Shown piece after piece: positions 10,264 through 21,314 of a DNA stretch of 64,000 nt (the stretch's first letter is position 1; each line of letters starts with the position of its first letter). The stretch covers positions 12,874,501-12,938,500 of the forward strand of contig JARFIW010000170.1 of the NCBI GenBank assembly GCA_036346225.1, read 5' to 3'. A model generated the notes under the pieces. It did no database searches and was not told the DNA's origin. It worked only from the letters and a program-made list of their open reading frames with translations. The DNA is from Platerodrilus igneus. Lineage: Eukaryota > Arthropoda > Insecta > Coleoptera > Lycidae. The translations under genes and the position numbers were made by a program.

Positions 10264-13200
10264 TTAAGTAGCATTTGGGTCAGCAGAGAATGGCTTAAGG
10301 TTTTTAATATGCCACCTGCCTTGGCGTTTTCCTTCAGCATCCTGAAGTTCGTAGATAAGGGGACTAATAACACGAGTGACCTTACAAAGAATGAATTTAG
10401 GGGCTAATTTTGAAGAAAATTTCTTAGATGCATCCGATAAGACATAGTTCTTTTTCCAAACTTGTTCGCCCAAGGCAAAGGAAATATTTCGTTTATGTAA
10501 GTTATAATGGTCCTTACTCTTTTCGTAAGCTTTTAACAAATTTTTTCTAACGTCGTTAAAGATAGAAGGTAATGACTGTTGGTCCTTGTCCCAACGTACT
10601 TTATCGTCAAATTCGATTACGTTAGTATCGTCAGGCACTAAACCATAGTAATCCCATCGATTGGGGTATATCTTCCAAAAACAAGAAAAGACTGAGTGAA
10701 TTGGGTTGCTTCGTGTTTAGATGTACGCAAAGCTTGGGCAATTTTAAAGATATGTTCATCCCATGTAGTATGGTCTGAATTAATATAGGAAGAGATAGCG
10801 GTAATTAACACTCGATTTACTCTCTCGGTAGGGTTTATTTGGGGGTGATATTTTGCGTTAAACCAAATTTTTTGTACTTTATAACTTTTAACGAAATTCT
10901 GAAAATCTTTAGAGATAAATTGTGCACCATTGTCACAAAGGATAATCTGGGGGACACCAAAGATAAGAAAGACATTCTGTTCTAGGAATTTAATTATAGC
11001 AGCGGAAGTAGCTTTACGTAAGGGTTGCACCATAACAAATTTAGAAAACCAATCGGTAACCACTAAAAGATATTGATTACCTCTTTTCGATCGGGGGAGA
11101 GGTCCTAATAAGTGAAGCGATATTAATTGAAAGGGATAAGATACACGTTTGAAGTTACCCATTAAACCAGGGCGAGCATCTTGTGAACTCTTATGGGAAC
11201 CACAAATTTTGCAGCTCTTGATATAGCGACAAACAGATTGCTTAAGTGTGGGCCAGTAATATAATTCAGATATTTTAGCGAGAGTTTTTGTAACACCAAG
11301 GTGTGCAGCAATGGGATCGTCGTGACATAATTTGAGCACCTCACTGCGATTTGCAGTGGGCACGACCAGTTTCCATTCAGGGATATTCGATATTTTATGC
11401 GGGGACAAAGATGCAAATTTATATAGTCTATTATTAGTTACACGAAAGGTAGGAAATTTGTCGGGGGTATCGGAAACTTTTTTAATCATATTGAGGTACC
11501 AGGTATCCAGAATTAAATTTGGAAGTTTAAGAGAAACGACGTCACGAGATAAGGCATCAGGTACGATATTTAATTTGCCAGGCCTATGCCTAACGTCAAA
11601 AGTAAATTGAGATATGCGCAAGTTCCATCTTGCCAAACGACCTGCGGGCTGTTTCAAGTTATTAAGCCAAGTGAGAGCTGCACAATCAGTGATTATGGTA
11701 AAGTGTGTACCTTCGACATATCCTCTAAGTTTCTCGATGCCAAAAATAACGCCCAATAATTCCCGTTCGGTAGCAGAGTATTTTTGTTCGGCAGAAGTTA
11801 AGGCACGGCTCGCATAGGCAATTGGATGTTCTAAACCATTGTTTACCTGGAATAACATTGTACCTAACCCAGTAAGTGAGGCATCGGTTTGTATAAAAAA
11901 CTTATCATCGAAATTTGGAGAGATTAAGATAGGTGCTGAAGTGATTAATGTTTTAATTTGTTCGAAAGCCTGTTGGGATTCTAAATTCCACTCGATAGTT
12001 TGGGATTTCTTTTTATTTTTAATTAAAGCGGTAATGGGTGCGGATATAGTTGAAAGATTGGGTAGAAAAATGCGATAATAGCTAATCATTCCAATTAAAC
12101 GTTTGATTTCGGTAACAGTTTTAGGTGTTTTAAATTTAGTAATAGCATCGACTTTAGCAGGATCTGTTCGTAAGCCTGTCCCATCGATAATAAAACCGAG
12201 AAATGTGAGGGATGAACGACAAAATTGAGACTTTTCCCAGTTTATCTTAAAACCTGCTGCGTTTAAACGTTCTGCAACTTCATTTAATGTGGCGATATGT
12301 TCATCGAAAGAACTTGAGATAACTAAGATATCATCTAAAAACACAAAGGCACATTCCTGGTGTAAGATAGGACCTAACGTTTGATCCATAGTACGTTGTA
12401 AAGTTTGTGGAGCGTTACAGAGACCAAATGGCAAAAAATTATATTCGAAAAGACCCCGGCCTGGAACACAAAAAGCAGTTTTTTGACGAGAAGATAAGTC
12501 GAGAGGTATCTGATAAAAAGCTTGTCTAAGGTCGATAGATGAGATAAATTTTGCGTTACGAAGCCTGCTTAAAATTGAGTCAGTTCTAGGTAGAGGGTAA
12601 GCATCTGAAACAGTCACAGAATTTAACTTTCTGCCATCGAAACAGACACGCCATTCGTCATTCTTTTTCCAAACTAGTAATACAGGAGAGGTCCACGGTG
12701 AATTTGAGGGAGAGATAACACCAGATTCTAACATTTTGTCTATTTCAGCATGTAAATGCTTTTGTAAGGCAGGCGATAAGGGATATTGACGTTGCTTAAA
12801 AGGGAGGGCATCACCTGTAGAGATAACGTGTGTTGCCGTTGTAACACAACCAAGTTCGGGGGTATTAAGTTTGCGAAATTTGTCGATTGTAGCGTTAAGG
12901 GTTACATTTTGGGAGTCAGTAAGAGAGATTTTGTTAGATATTCCTGTAGATGCACAGGAGTTCGTTTTAATAGAGGTTTGCCATGAAAAATCCTGAAAGT
13001 AAAGTGACAGATTAAAAAGTTTACAGAAATCAACGCCTAGTAGAAAGGGATACGCTAATGCAGGCACAATCAAAAATAAAACGTCACGTTCAAGAGATTC
13101 TACTCGAATTTTTAACTTAAGGAAACCAGTTACATGTATTTGATTATCGTCAGCTAAATTTATGGAAGTTTTTTCGGGAATAATTTGAATTTTGATATTT

Positions 13201-13570
13201 TGTTGAGATAATTGATGTAAACCTTCGTTATTTATAAGAGAACATGAAGAACCTGTATCCAATAAAGCAATTACATTTAAGGAACCTATTAAGATAGATA
13301 AGTGTGGACGGTTATCAAAGGGTTTTTTAACAAGTTGTGCAACGGCAGCAGTCTTTTTATGGTAAAAGGAATTGACGGTTTGTAACCACTTAGACCACTC
13401 GGCTGGAGTAGTATAGCATAATTCCTTTAATAAAGGTAAGGCATTTTGTACATTAATAGTAGCGGTATTATTATTAGATAAATTTAATGACGGTACAACG
13501 TTAGAAGTAGTTTTATAATTTGAATTTATTGGTGTCTGGGTCTGTTGAATGATTGGTGTTGAGGGCGATT
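10264..13570 (-). CDS. gypsy family 2 pol: protease, RT, RNase H, integrase (one frameshift)
   Basis: From the N-terminus: a leader overlapping the end of gag; an aspartic protease (ALLDTGSSCSLI, near 13270-13240); a reverse transcriptase (LRQAFYQIPL, LPFGLCNAPQT, FVFLDDILVIS); an RNase H (IQTDASLTGLG); and an integrase with HHCC finger (HDDPIAAHLG .. CKICGSH). The second and third DDE positions (LCDNGAQF and NPTERVNR) are present. The first reads SLHLLGPL where an aspartate before LLGP is expected (CAC for GAC), so the integrase is probably dead. A one-base loss near 10655 moves the last 124 codons into another frame; the truncated copy at 4037-4672 is intact at this point. The pol frame lies -1 relative to gag and is open across the gag stop, so a -1 frameshift is the likely expression route. 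Confidence 0.9.
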
Positions 13571-14587
13571 TTGGTTTCTTGAGATATTCACACCCTGATT
13601 TGAAATATCTCGACGGGAGTTTCCCGATACGTTAGGATTACAGTTGGTGCAGTTAGATTTGTAAATATTAGCGACCACAACCATAACAAAAATATTTCTA
13701 GGGTATGTGCAGACAGTATAGTTATGTCCACTTCGCTTGCAGTTCCAACAGGTAAGTGAGTTGTTAGTAACGGTAGGAGGAACGTTAAGTGTAGATACTT
13801 TACGGGAAGCTCGAACTTGGCAAGCTAAATCAGGTTCTAGAAGACCAGATAATTTCTCGGGTGGTGGTCGATATTTGTTAATTCTTGACCTCACTTCTTG
13901 AAGAGAACGACATAGGTCTTTAAAGTGGGCTAGCGAAGATATGGGCTGTAATGCCAAACGTTCTGAGAAATAGGGGTTTAAATTTCTAAGTAATTGATCG
14001 ATAATTTCGGATTCGGAAGGTTTTTTGTCGAGTCTGCTATATAAAGCTTCTAATGAGGTAATAAAAGAAACAACATTTTCGTCAGGACCTTGGGTTCGGT
14101 TACGTATTTCGTTCCAAAGGTCGTTAATATAGCCATAAGGTAGGAAGTCTCGTTTTAAACACGCAACTAACTCCTCCCAGGTAGAAATTTGGTCTCGTAT
14201 GTTTCTGTACCATATCAACGCTGAGTTTGCGAACAAGTCACCAGCTGAGACAAATAGGTCCTGGTCGGTACACCCGCGAGAGATTTTAAAATCATTGATA
14301 CGATCAAGAAAGGATGATAAAGAGACCTGCGAATCAAACCCTTCGAAAGTGAGACCCCATTTGTATACAGGTATAGATTTTCCTACAGGTTTGGGTGAAA
14401 CAAGAGCGAGATTTGAAAAGGGTGACGATATATCTACGTCTGCATTAGGATTAAGTCTTTCCAGGACAATTCCTTCAAGCAATAACACCTCGGACAACAA
14501 ACTTTGTTTAGATTGAGTCGCTTGGTCGTCGTTATATAAAGATAATAATTCGACACGTTGTTTGACGTGCATTATTCTTGAAGTCAA
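13526..14587 (-). CDS. gypsy family 2 gag
   Basis: A frame of 353 codons. The central part has capsid character (LFVSAGDLFANSALIWYRNI, LKRDFLP), followed by a nucleocapsid knuckle CWNCKRSGHNYTVC that fits C-x2-C-x4-H-x4-C. It ends in a basic, Asn/Gln-rich tail. The pol frame is already open over at least the last 45 bases. The size and order (gag, then protease-RT-RNase H-integrase) are normal for Ty3/gypsy. Confidence 0.88.
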   Translation of the reverse strand: MTSRIMHVKQRVELLSLYNDDQATQSKQSLLSEVLLLEGIVLERLNPNADVDISSPFSNLALVSPKPVGKSIPVYKWGLTFEGFDSQVSLSSFLDRINDFKISRGCTDQDLFVSAGDLFANSALIWYRNIRDQISTWEELVACLKRDFLPYGYINDLWNEIRNRTQGPDENVVSFITSLEALYSRLDKKPSESEIIDQLLRNLNPYFSERLALQPISSLAHFKDLCRSLQEVRSRINKYRPPPEKLSGLLEPDLACQVRASRKVSTLNVPPTVTNNSLTCWNCKRSGHNYTVCTYPRNIFVMVVVANIYKSNCTNCNPNVSGNSRRDISNQGVNISRNQNRPQHQSFNRPRHQ

Positions 14588-16151
14588 TCTCCTAGCTCGA
14601 TATTACTAGCAGCAGGATCCGTTCTATTTATTATACCCGATATATCATCCAAAGATAATTTAATTTCCGATACGTTAAGGGCCAGTCGCCAACGGGTTTC
14701 TTTAAGATAGCAACGCTTTTCGTTTCCTGTGCCAAAATGGCCCTGAGCTGAGATCTCCTATCATTCTGATTACTAGCTGCGATAATATTCCTACACTCCA
14801 GCTCGTAGATCAATTCGAGGGATTTTAAATGTGAAACGTTCATTGTGAATAGAATATTCAAGACACGATATATAAAATATAAAATAGTTAGGCAATTCGG
14901 GAGGTAATAAACGTTACAGCTACTTTAAGTTAGTACGGTACGGTATTTAGGGGTAAGAACTTGTTAGAAACGTCACCAATAAAGAATAATATGCTAATGT
15001 TAAAGCGTTAATCAATCAACACACTAAAGAAACACATTTAGGGTGTATGCAAGCAAAATCAATGTTCAATTAAATACATATTTTGTTGATAATTACAGAA
15101 AGGGGCTCCAAAATAGAAAATGCACGCAGGTGATATGTTATTTAACCTATAAAAACAACAACCTATAGTCAAACACTTCTTAAAAAGATGTAATAAGCAA
15201 TTTATTTCACTCAGTGTTTTTAAACACAAGATTTTCTTGTGAAGGTATTTGAGATATTGTTAATTGAAACAGTTTTTACAATGAAACGTAGAAGGATGTG
15301 CATTGAAGTTTCAAAACGGGCTTTAAGATTAAGAAAACGAACAAAGATATTTTAATAGGTAATTTTGTAAATAAACTGTATTTAAAGACATAAGGTAAGG
15401 TAAATGCTTAACAAGGGGATATCTTCTCGATAAGTCACAGAAAAAAGCCCTTCAATTTAGAAAATACACGCATGTAATGAATTATTTAGCCAATAACCAC
15501 AAAAATCCATACTTTAACGTTACATAAAAAGATATTAAAAGGCAATTTATTTCGATAACGTTTGTAACATAAGGTTTCTTTAAAAACGAGTTTAAATAAT
15601 AGTTAACAAGTGATTAAAACACTTTTTTTTTTTTAATAAACAAAGTAGAGAATCTTAGGTACAGTTTTTTTTATTATTTACGGCAAGGGTTATATTTTAG
15701 CTGATATAGGGTTTTTAATTGTTACAATAAACGGTATTTAAGAAATGCAATTGAAATATTTATTATACTTACTTGAAAAAGTAAGGTTATCCCATAAATC
15801 CTTGGAGTTTATTTAGACACTACACACATTTTTAGATACATAACACATATTTGCAGATAAGTGCAGTTTGAATTTCATTATAAAACTACAATAAGATACA
15901 TAGATTAGCAATTTGATAAAAGATACATGTTACAATAACCAAGTTTACATTACAAGCCTAATCTGTCAATTCTGAAAATATTCTAGTGAATTTTTCCAAG
16001 TTGCCAACATGAAATTAAAACTTCACAGATATCTTAGGTAAGATAGATCATAAAATTTAAGGAGATTATTTAAATGAAAAAACATGTTTAAAATTAATCT
16101 AAACATTCCATAGGTATAGTACCACCTAAATAACACGTTGGAGCGCTAAAT
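14588..16151 (-). other. gypsy family 2 leader between 5' LTR and gag
   Basis: About 1.5 kb of AT-rich sequence with no gene I recognise; a 76-codon frame at 14631-14861 is unsupported. Directly inside the 5' LTR (minus strand, two bases after its TAACA end) is TTAGCGCTCCAACGTG, where the tRNA primer-binding site should be. I cannot name the tRNA. Confidence 0.5.
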
Positions 16152-17503
16152 TGTTATACGACAAACGGTAGTTAAAATTTAAAGTTCGATAATTACAACA
16201 CCGGTAGCATGGTATAAGAGACACTATCACAGTTGGCAACACCAAATCTTATACGGATTTCGGCGCGGTTCAACTACTGATGATGTCATCAATATTACGT
16301 AATACTACACAAATTTAAATAATTCAAAAACAAGGAAATAAGCGCATGCAAATTAAGTAACGAATTACTTACATTAGGTATCCTGTTTCCGCCTGAAATC
16401 GCGCTCCGGTAGGCTTCTAACCACCCCAGTCGGGCTCCTCCCGGCGGAATTAAAGATGATACGCTGACGCTACCAAATGCGTACCAATCAGCACCGGCTA
16501 GCTGCGGTAGACATGGAGGACATCCACAGGCATGAAGTTCGAAAGTCCTTAGGTGGCGGTAGATTTGTACCTATGTAGGGATTTGACAGGAAGGAGGTAA
16601 AGGTAGACAAACAAAAAGATAATTAGAGAAGGAACTACATAGATAAACCCTAACGATACGTTACCAAAGATAGAAACGTGCACTTAACACGACGATATCA
16701 GGTAAAAAGCCACGTTATTTATTTATTTATTTATTTATATAAATTAATTACTTACAGGTAATACCCAAATAGTAATAATATACATGAAGAAATGAGCAAC
16801 ATAGTTAACACTTTACAAAATGGATAAAGATGTCTTCAAATATTTACACGTGACATTGAAAATATCGATATTGGATGGTATAGAAGCATTGTAAACTCCC
16901 ATTAACTTATCACTAAATGCACTAGCCCCATAGTTAGTACGATGACTACCGATGTAGAATAAATCATTACTCCTGGTGACTTTAACTGGTATCCGAAACT
17001 GCAGCATGCTTAGTAATTCCGGACAGTCAACTATGTCATGTAGCAATTTATAAAGAAATATTATAAACGCTGCAGTACGTCGAGCTAGCAGTGATTGATA
17101 ACCGACCAATCGACGCCGAATGTCATGTGAACTTTCGGCATACGGATATCTAAGCTTCCAGAGAATGAAATTAATGAACTTGATTTGTACACGCTCAATT
17201 TTCTGGATGTGAGTGGCATAATAAGGTGACCAAATGATGCAATTGTATTCTAAAATACTACGAACTAAAGAATTGTTATCGCGAGAGAAGCGGAGAACTC
17301 TCCCCACCCCATTGTCTAGTATTGCCCTAACCCTCTAGGGATATGCACTCTTGCGCAAACTCACTACTATTACGTACGGAAGCACCGCCCAGTTCATTTA
17401 AAAGTTCTCGCGTACCGCGTATTTGAAAATTATGGCGGGAAACTTCCGTATATCAAAAACTAAACTACTAACATAATGTTAAAGTGACCCTTGGCACGTA
17501 ACA
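16152..17503 (-). repeat. 5' LTR of gypsy family 2, interrupted by a LINE
   Basis: Matches 6739-7529 on both sides of a 561-bp insertion (LINE 16719-17274 plus one copy of its 5-bp target duplication). TG..CA ends are intact. Confidence 0.92.
16719..17274 (-). mobile_element. 5'-truncated LINE insertion in the gypsy LTR
   Basis: Flanked by the 5-bp duplication GTTAT (16714-16718, 17275-17279). On the minus strand it ends in an (AAAT)n tail, as expected of target-primed reverse transcription. It encodes the last 150 or so residues of a LINE ORF2 (LVRSILEYNCIIWSPYY .. IERVQ .. FILWKLRYPY), ending at 16813. It is related in sequence to the longer LINE at 21077-25310, so the same lineage was active after the gypsy inserted. 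Confidence 0.9.
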
Positions 17504-17629
17504 GTTTCTATTTATACAATTCGGAGGATTAATTAAAATTAAAGAAGTTTGTGATTTCGTTACTGTAAGACTTAAGCAGTCGTTTTTTTTATATTTATGT
17601 TGGTAGATTTTAACATGGTTCTGATGCGA

Positions 17630-17885
17630 TCCTATGACAGGTTTACACTTGTCAGACACCAATGTTGTTCTACGAATATTTTATGTGGTTCTGAGGTGAC
17701 CCTAAGGCCGATTTACACTTGTCAGATACCAACATTGTTCAACGAAGATTGTATATCGATCCAAAGCGACCCTATCGCGGGTATACACCTGTCAAATATC
17801 AATGCTGTTCAACAAAGATTGTATATGGTTCTGAGGTAACTCTATGGCGGGTTTACACTTGTCAGATTCCAATGCTGTTTTACGG
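17630..17885 (-). repeat. tandem repeat near the Penelope 3' end, about 65-bp unit, 4 copies
   Basis: Units of the form GGTTCTGAGGTGACCCTA..TTTACACTTGTCAGATACC..TTCAACGAAGATTGTATAT. The same array, inverted and with about 3 copies, lies at 25740-25960 after the GIY-YIG end of Penelope copy 2. It is therefore a fixed part of this Penelope family, between the stop and the terminal repeat. Confidence 0.8.
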
Positions 17886-20045
17886 GGGTTGCTAATATGC
17901 TTATTGTTATGTAATTATTGTCTGTATAAATAGAAATCATGTACGTAGACTGTGTTTCATGTTATCGCAAAGAAAACCCAGGACAAACTTGCAATGTTAC
18001 TTAGATATTAGGGGTATTTGATTTTCATTTGTTATTTCTTTTAGTAATGAAATCCATTGTTTACTGAAGTCACAGATTCGTTTGCTACGCAATTATTTTT
18101 ATGTAGGGTTATATAAGCTTCTTTGATTTTGCATTTTTAGTGGCTTTCTTCTTTGTCAATAATTTTTGCATCCTCCCATTTTATTTTATGACTGGAGTCC
18201 CATGCATGTTGACAAATTAGGGATTTTTCAAATTTTCTATTTTTTATATATGATCTATGTTCATTTAATCGAACTTCAAATGGTCTGGAATTTTTCCCAT
18301 ATAAAACTTGTTACATTTGCACGATATTTTGTAGATACAGTTTTTTGAACTTTGTATTGCGTTTTTGGGTTTTGTTTTTGTTATTTATGCTCTTGGTGTT
18401 GGTTCTAAATACTGCTTTAATTCTGAATTTGTTTCATATTCTTTGGATTTTTCTGAGAATCCTTTTACGTATGGTATTGAGAGCATTTTTTGGTGTGTAT
18501 TGTTGTTTTTGTTTTCTTCTTTATTTTTTAGGACTTCATTTCGTTCATTATTTTTTTAGGATACTTGTTTTTTTATTCGTGTACATATGATAAGGTCTTT
18601 CTATTTCTTTAAAATTTCTTCGTTTGATGATATTAATATTGCTCTATCATACATGGTTTTGATAATTCCTTGTTGACACAGCGTGGGTGGTTTGAATCGA
18701 ATTTCAAGTATCTGTTTGTGTGCGTTGGTTTTCTGAATACCGTTGTATTAATTTTTGTATCGTGTTTGCTAACTAGAATATCTAAAAACAAAAGTATTCC
18801 ATGTTGCTCTAATTCATATTTGAATTTAATAGTTGGTTCTATTTTGTTAATTGACTCCCAAAGTTTTTAATTAGTTTTGTATTACGAAGCCAAATAGCAT
18901 AAACATCATCTACGTATCTCCACTAGATTAGTGGTTTCAATTATTGTGTGAATATTACATCTTTTTCCAATTCCTCCATGAATATATTACTAAAGATTGG
19001 CGATAGTGGACTTCCTATTGCCATTCCGAAGCTTTGTTTGTAGAATTGGTAACTTATTTGAAAATATGTGGTATTGACGCATAAGCAAGTAATTCCACGA
19101 TCGATGATACACTTAGCTTTGTTCTTCCTTTAAGGTTGTCTTCTTTTTCTAGTTTGTTTTTTATAATATTACGCGTTTTGTTTACAGGAACATTTGTGAA
19201 GAGATTTACTACATCAAAACTTGCCATTGTGTGTGTATTTTCAATTTTTATGTTTGATAATTTTTCTAAAAAGTGGTTGTTTTTTTATGAAAAAAGTCCG
19301 TTTGCCTGCTAATGGATTTATAATTTTTTAGGAGAAATTTTGGTAAATTATGGCATGGTGAATCTATGAAGCTTACAATATGTCTCAAAGGAATGTCTGT
19401 TTTATGAATTTTTGATAGACCGTAAAAGTGAGGTGGTTTACTGTAATGTGGGACCAGTTTGCTTCTTTCTTTGTCTTTGAACTCATTTTAAATTCATATA
19501 GTTTTGTATATTTTATTTTCAATTGATTTTGTTTGCTCCGTTTCTAAACTGGTGTAATTCTGTGTTCAACAGTTCGTTGACTTTTGCGTTATAATCGTTT
19601 TTATCCATTACTACTGTTGCATTGCCTTTGTCAGCAGGTAGAATTATAATTGAGTTATGATTTTTTTAGATTACAAATTGCTTTTATTTCGTTACTACTT
19701 CCATTTGGTTTTATTTTGTGATTCTTTTCTATTTCGATTTTGCATCGTACTCTAAATTCGTTTGCTTGAGCCTGTTCGAGTTGATTTGCCGTTTTCTCAA
19801 TAAAACTGATTATTTCAAATGTCAGTATTGATTTTGGCGTTACTGCAAAGTTCAGGTCTTTTGAAAGGATTAGTTTTTCTATGTCATTTATAGTTCTGTT
19901 TGATAAATTTATCACGGTGTTTAGCATGATGTTGCCGTTTTCTAAAGTTTTAGTTTGCGTAATATTTTTCTCTATAAATACATTATTAAATTTCTTTATG
20001 AGAATTTCTTTTTTTTTAAATTCTGTTTTGTAGTAGGTTTTTGCA
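17886..20045 (-). pseudogene. Penelope-like element copy 1: RT plus GIY-YIG endonuclease, decayed
   Basis: Read on the minus strand from 20045. The N-terminal part (a frame at 19655-19927) contains DLNFAVTPKS, the Penelope N-terminal motif. It is followed by LPADKGNATVVMDK just left of 19655, by FGMAIGSPLSPIFSN near 19000, and by the RT active site YVDDVYAIW at about 18890-18920. After that come HPRCVNK and a GIY-YIG-type endonuclease tail near 18130-18330 (VTSFIWEKF, then a stretch matching HAWDSSH .. KQWI). Several frameshifts and stops interrupt it. Penelope elements carry exactly this RT plus GIY-YIG arrangement. Confidence 0.85.
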
Positions 20046-20049
20046 CTAA

Positions 20050-20990
20050 CTTGTAAATACTTCCTGTATGTTTGTTTAGCACTTTTCTTAATCTTCTTTG
20101 GGAATTAAACCACTCATAGTTGTTAAAATCATTGTTATGGCCCTGTCCTAAGTCACCGGCGTGGCAGTGGACACTAACTAGTACCTCGTAGGATACTACA
20201 GTGGTCTAGCCATTGCTAGACCTATCTACTCCATTGCGTGAGTCTAGGACTACCGACATGCTCTGACAGGAGAAAAATATTATAGGTTCAGGACGGTATA
20301 AGGAAACCGACACTGGGCACGGCGTATCTTATACCAGGATTCTCGGGGCATCGGCAATGGGCACGCGATGCTGAATGCCGGCTATGGGCACAGCAGTGGT
20401 AATAGCTGGCTTTGGACACAGAAAGAAAAAAGAGAGTAGACGTCGGTTATGGGCGCAATGTCTATGGGTTCGGAACACCGGCTGTGGGCACGGTGCGGTC
20501 GGTACTAACTATTCTACACTGGCTATGGGCACAGTAGTAAAAGAGCCTATAACTTTTCAAAGCAGACTGGTCTCTTTCGCAAAAGCACGCTGATTTATAA
20601 CGGTGCTTGGCCAACTCGATTTGTGCATTTATTCACCAAAAAAGTGGTATAACATGTAGTAGGCATACAATTAACTTATAACTACTTGAAACGTTGACGT
20701 TGGCAAATTGTCATTACATCATGTTTATTTACTTTTCGATCCATGACCTAGGATCGTTGTCAAAATAATAAAAATTTCAAGTTTGACATTGATGATGTAA
20801 ATCGAAGATGACTTTGATTTATTAATGTTTGATATATTTGGTTTGAGCACATTAGGCGAAAATTTTAAACTTTAGAAGAATGAGTGCCTTCAATTTGTGT
20901 TGCACTCTGGGAACGACAATACGCTTAATGTAAAATCAGATGATTAATTTTTATTGTTAAATTTCATATGAATTCAATAACTTGAGGATT
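20050..20990. repeat. Penelope terminal repeat, split by a solo LTR
   Basis: Begins CTTCCTGTATGTTTG and contains ACCACTCATAG, GATCCATGACCTAGG and AATTTGTGTTGCACTC. Minus-strand reading places it as the 5' terminal repeat of copy 1; it is inverted relative to the 3' repeat of copy 2 at 25980-26445. Positions 20133-20718 are a later insertion. Confidence 0.75.
20133..20718. mobile_element. solo LTR, 586 bp, of an unidentified retrotransposon
   Basis: Starts TGTTATGGCC and ends GTCATTACA, flanked by the 4-bp duplication TCAT (20129-20132, 20719-20722). Removing it restores the Penelope repeat. The interior is much more GC-rich than its surroundings and has irregular copies of a GGCTATGGGCAC motif (about six). 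There is no coding capacity. Confidence 0.85.
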
Positions 20991-20991
20991 A

Positions 20992-21076
20992 AAACAGTAT
21001 TTAGCACCAACAATACACTATGAGCACAATTAACAAAAACAAAACCCAAAAATGCAATACAAAGTTCAAAAAACTG
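20992..21076 (+). pseudogene. Penelope copy 2, 5' fragment left of the LINE
   Basis: CAGTATTTAGCACCAAC .. AACCCAAAAATGCAATAC .. TTCAAAAAACTG matches the minus-strand reading of Penelope copy 1 at about 18340-18420. The same copy resumes at 25311 after the LINE. Confidence 0.75.
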
Positions 21077-21314
21077 CATTTATTTATTTATTGTACAGCC
21101 ACAGGACAAATCCCAAATGGTACATTAACATATATACTAAGAACAATATAATAAATAGAAAGAATATAAAAATAATATTAATAATTAGTATAGTGTATAA
21201 GGGGCTTTAAACACTAAGGTTTGTACTTGTTTCTTGAACTGTTTAACTGTTACGTTGTATATGTTCATTTCAGGAAACTTTGCATCAACTTTATTGAAAT
21301 TGGCAACTAACTTA

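Larger units (their letters stand above)
6739..17503 (-). mobile_element. complete Ty3/gypsy LTR retrotransposon (family 2)
   Basis: Two long terminal repeats beginning TGTTATACG and ending CACGTAACA (TGTTA..TAACA inverted ends) enclose gag and pol on the minus strand. The 4-bp target duplication GTTT lies at 6735-6738 and 17504-17507. The undisturbed target, AACATGTTTCTATTTAT, is present in another Penelope copy at about 36050, which proves the insertion site. Allowing for one nested LINE, the LTRs are close to identical over about 790 bp, so the insertion is fairly young, although pol carries one frameshift and one catalytic substitution. Confidence 0.95.
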
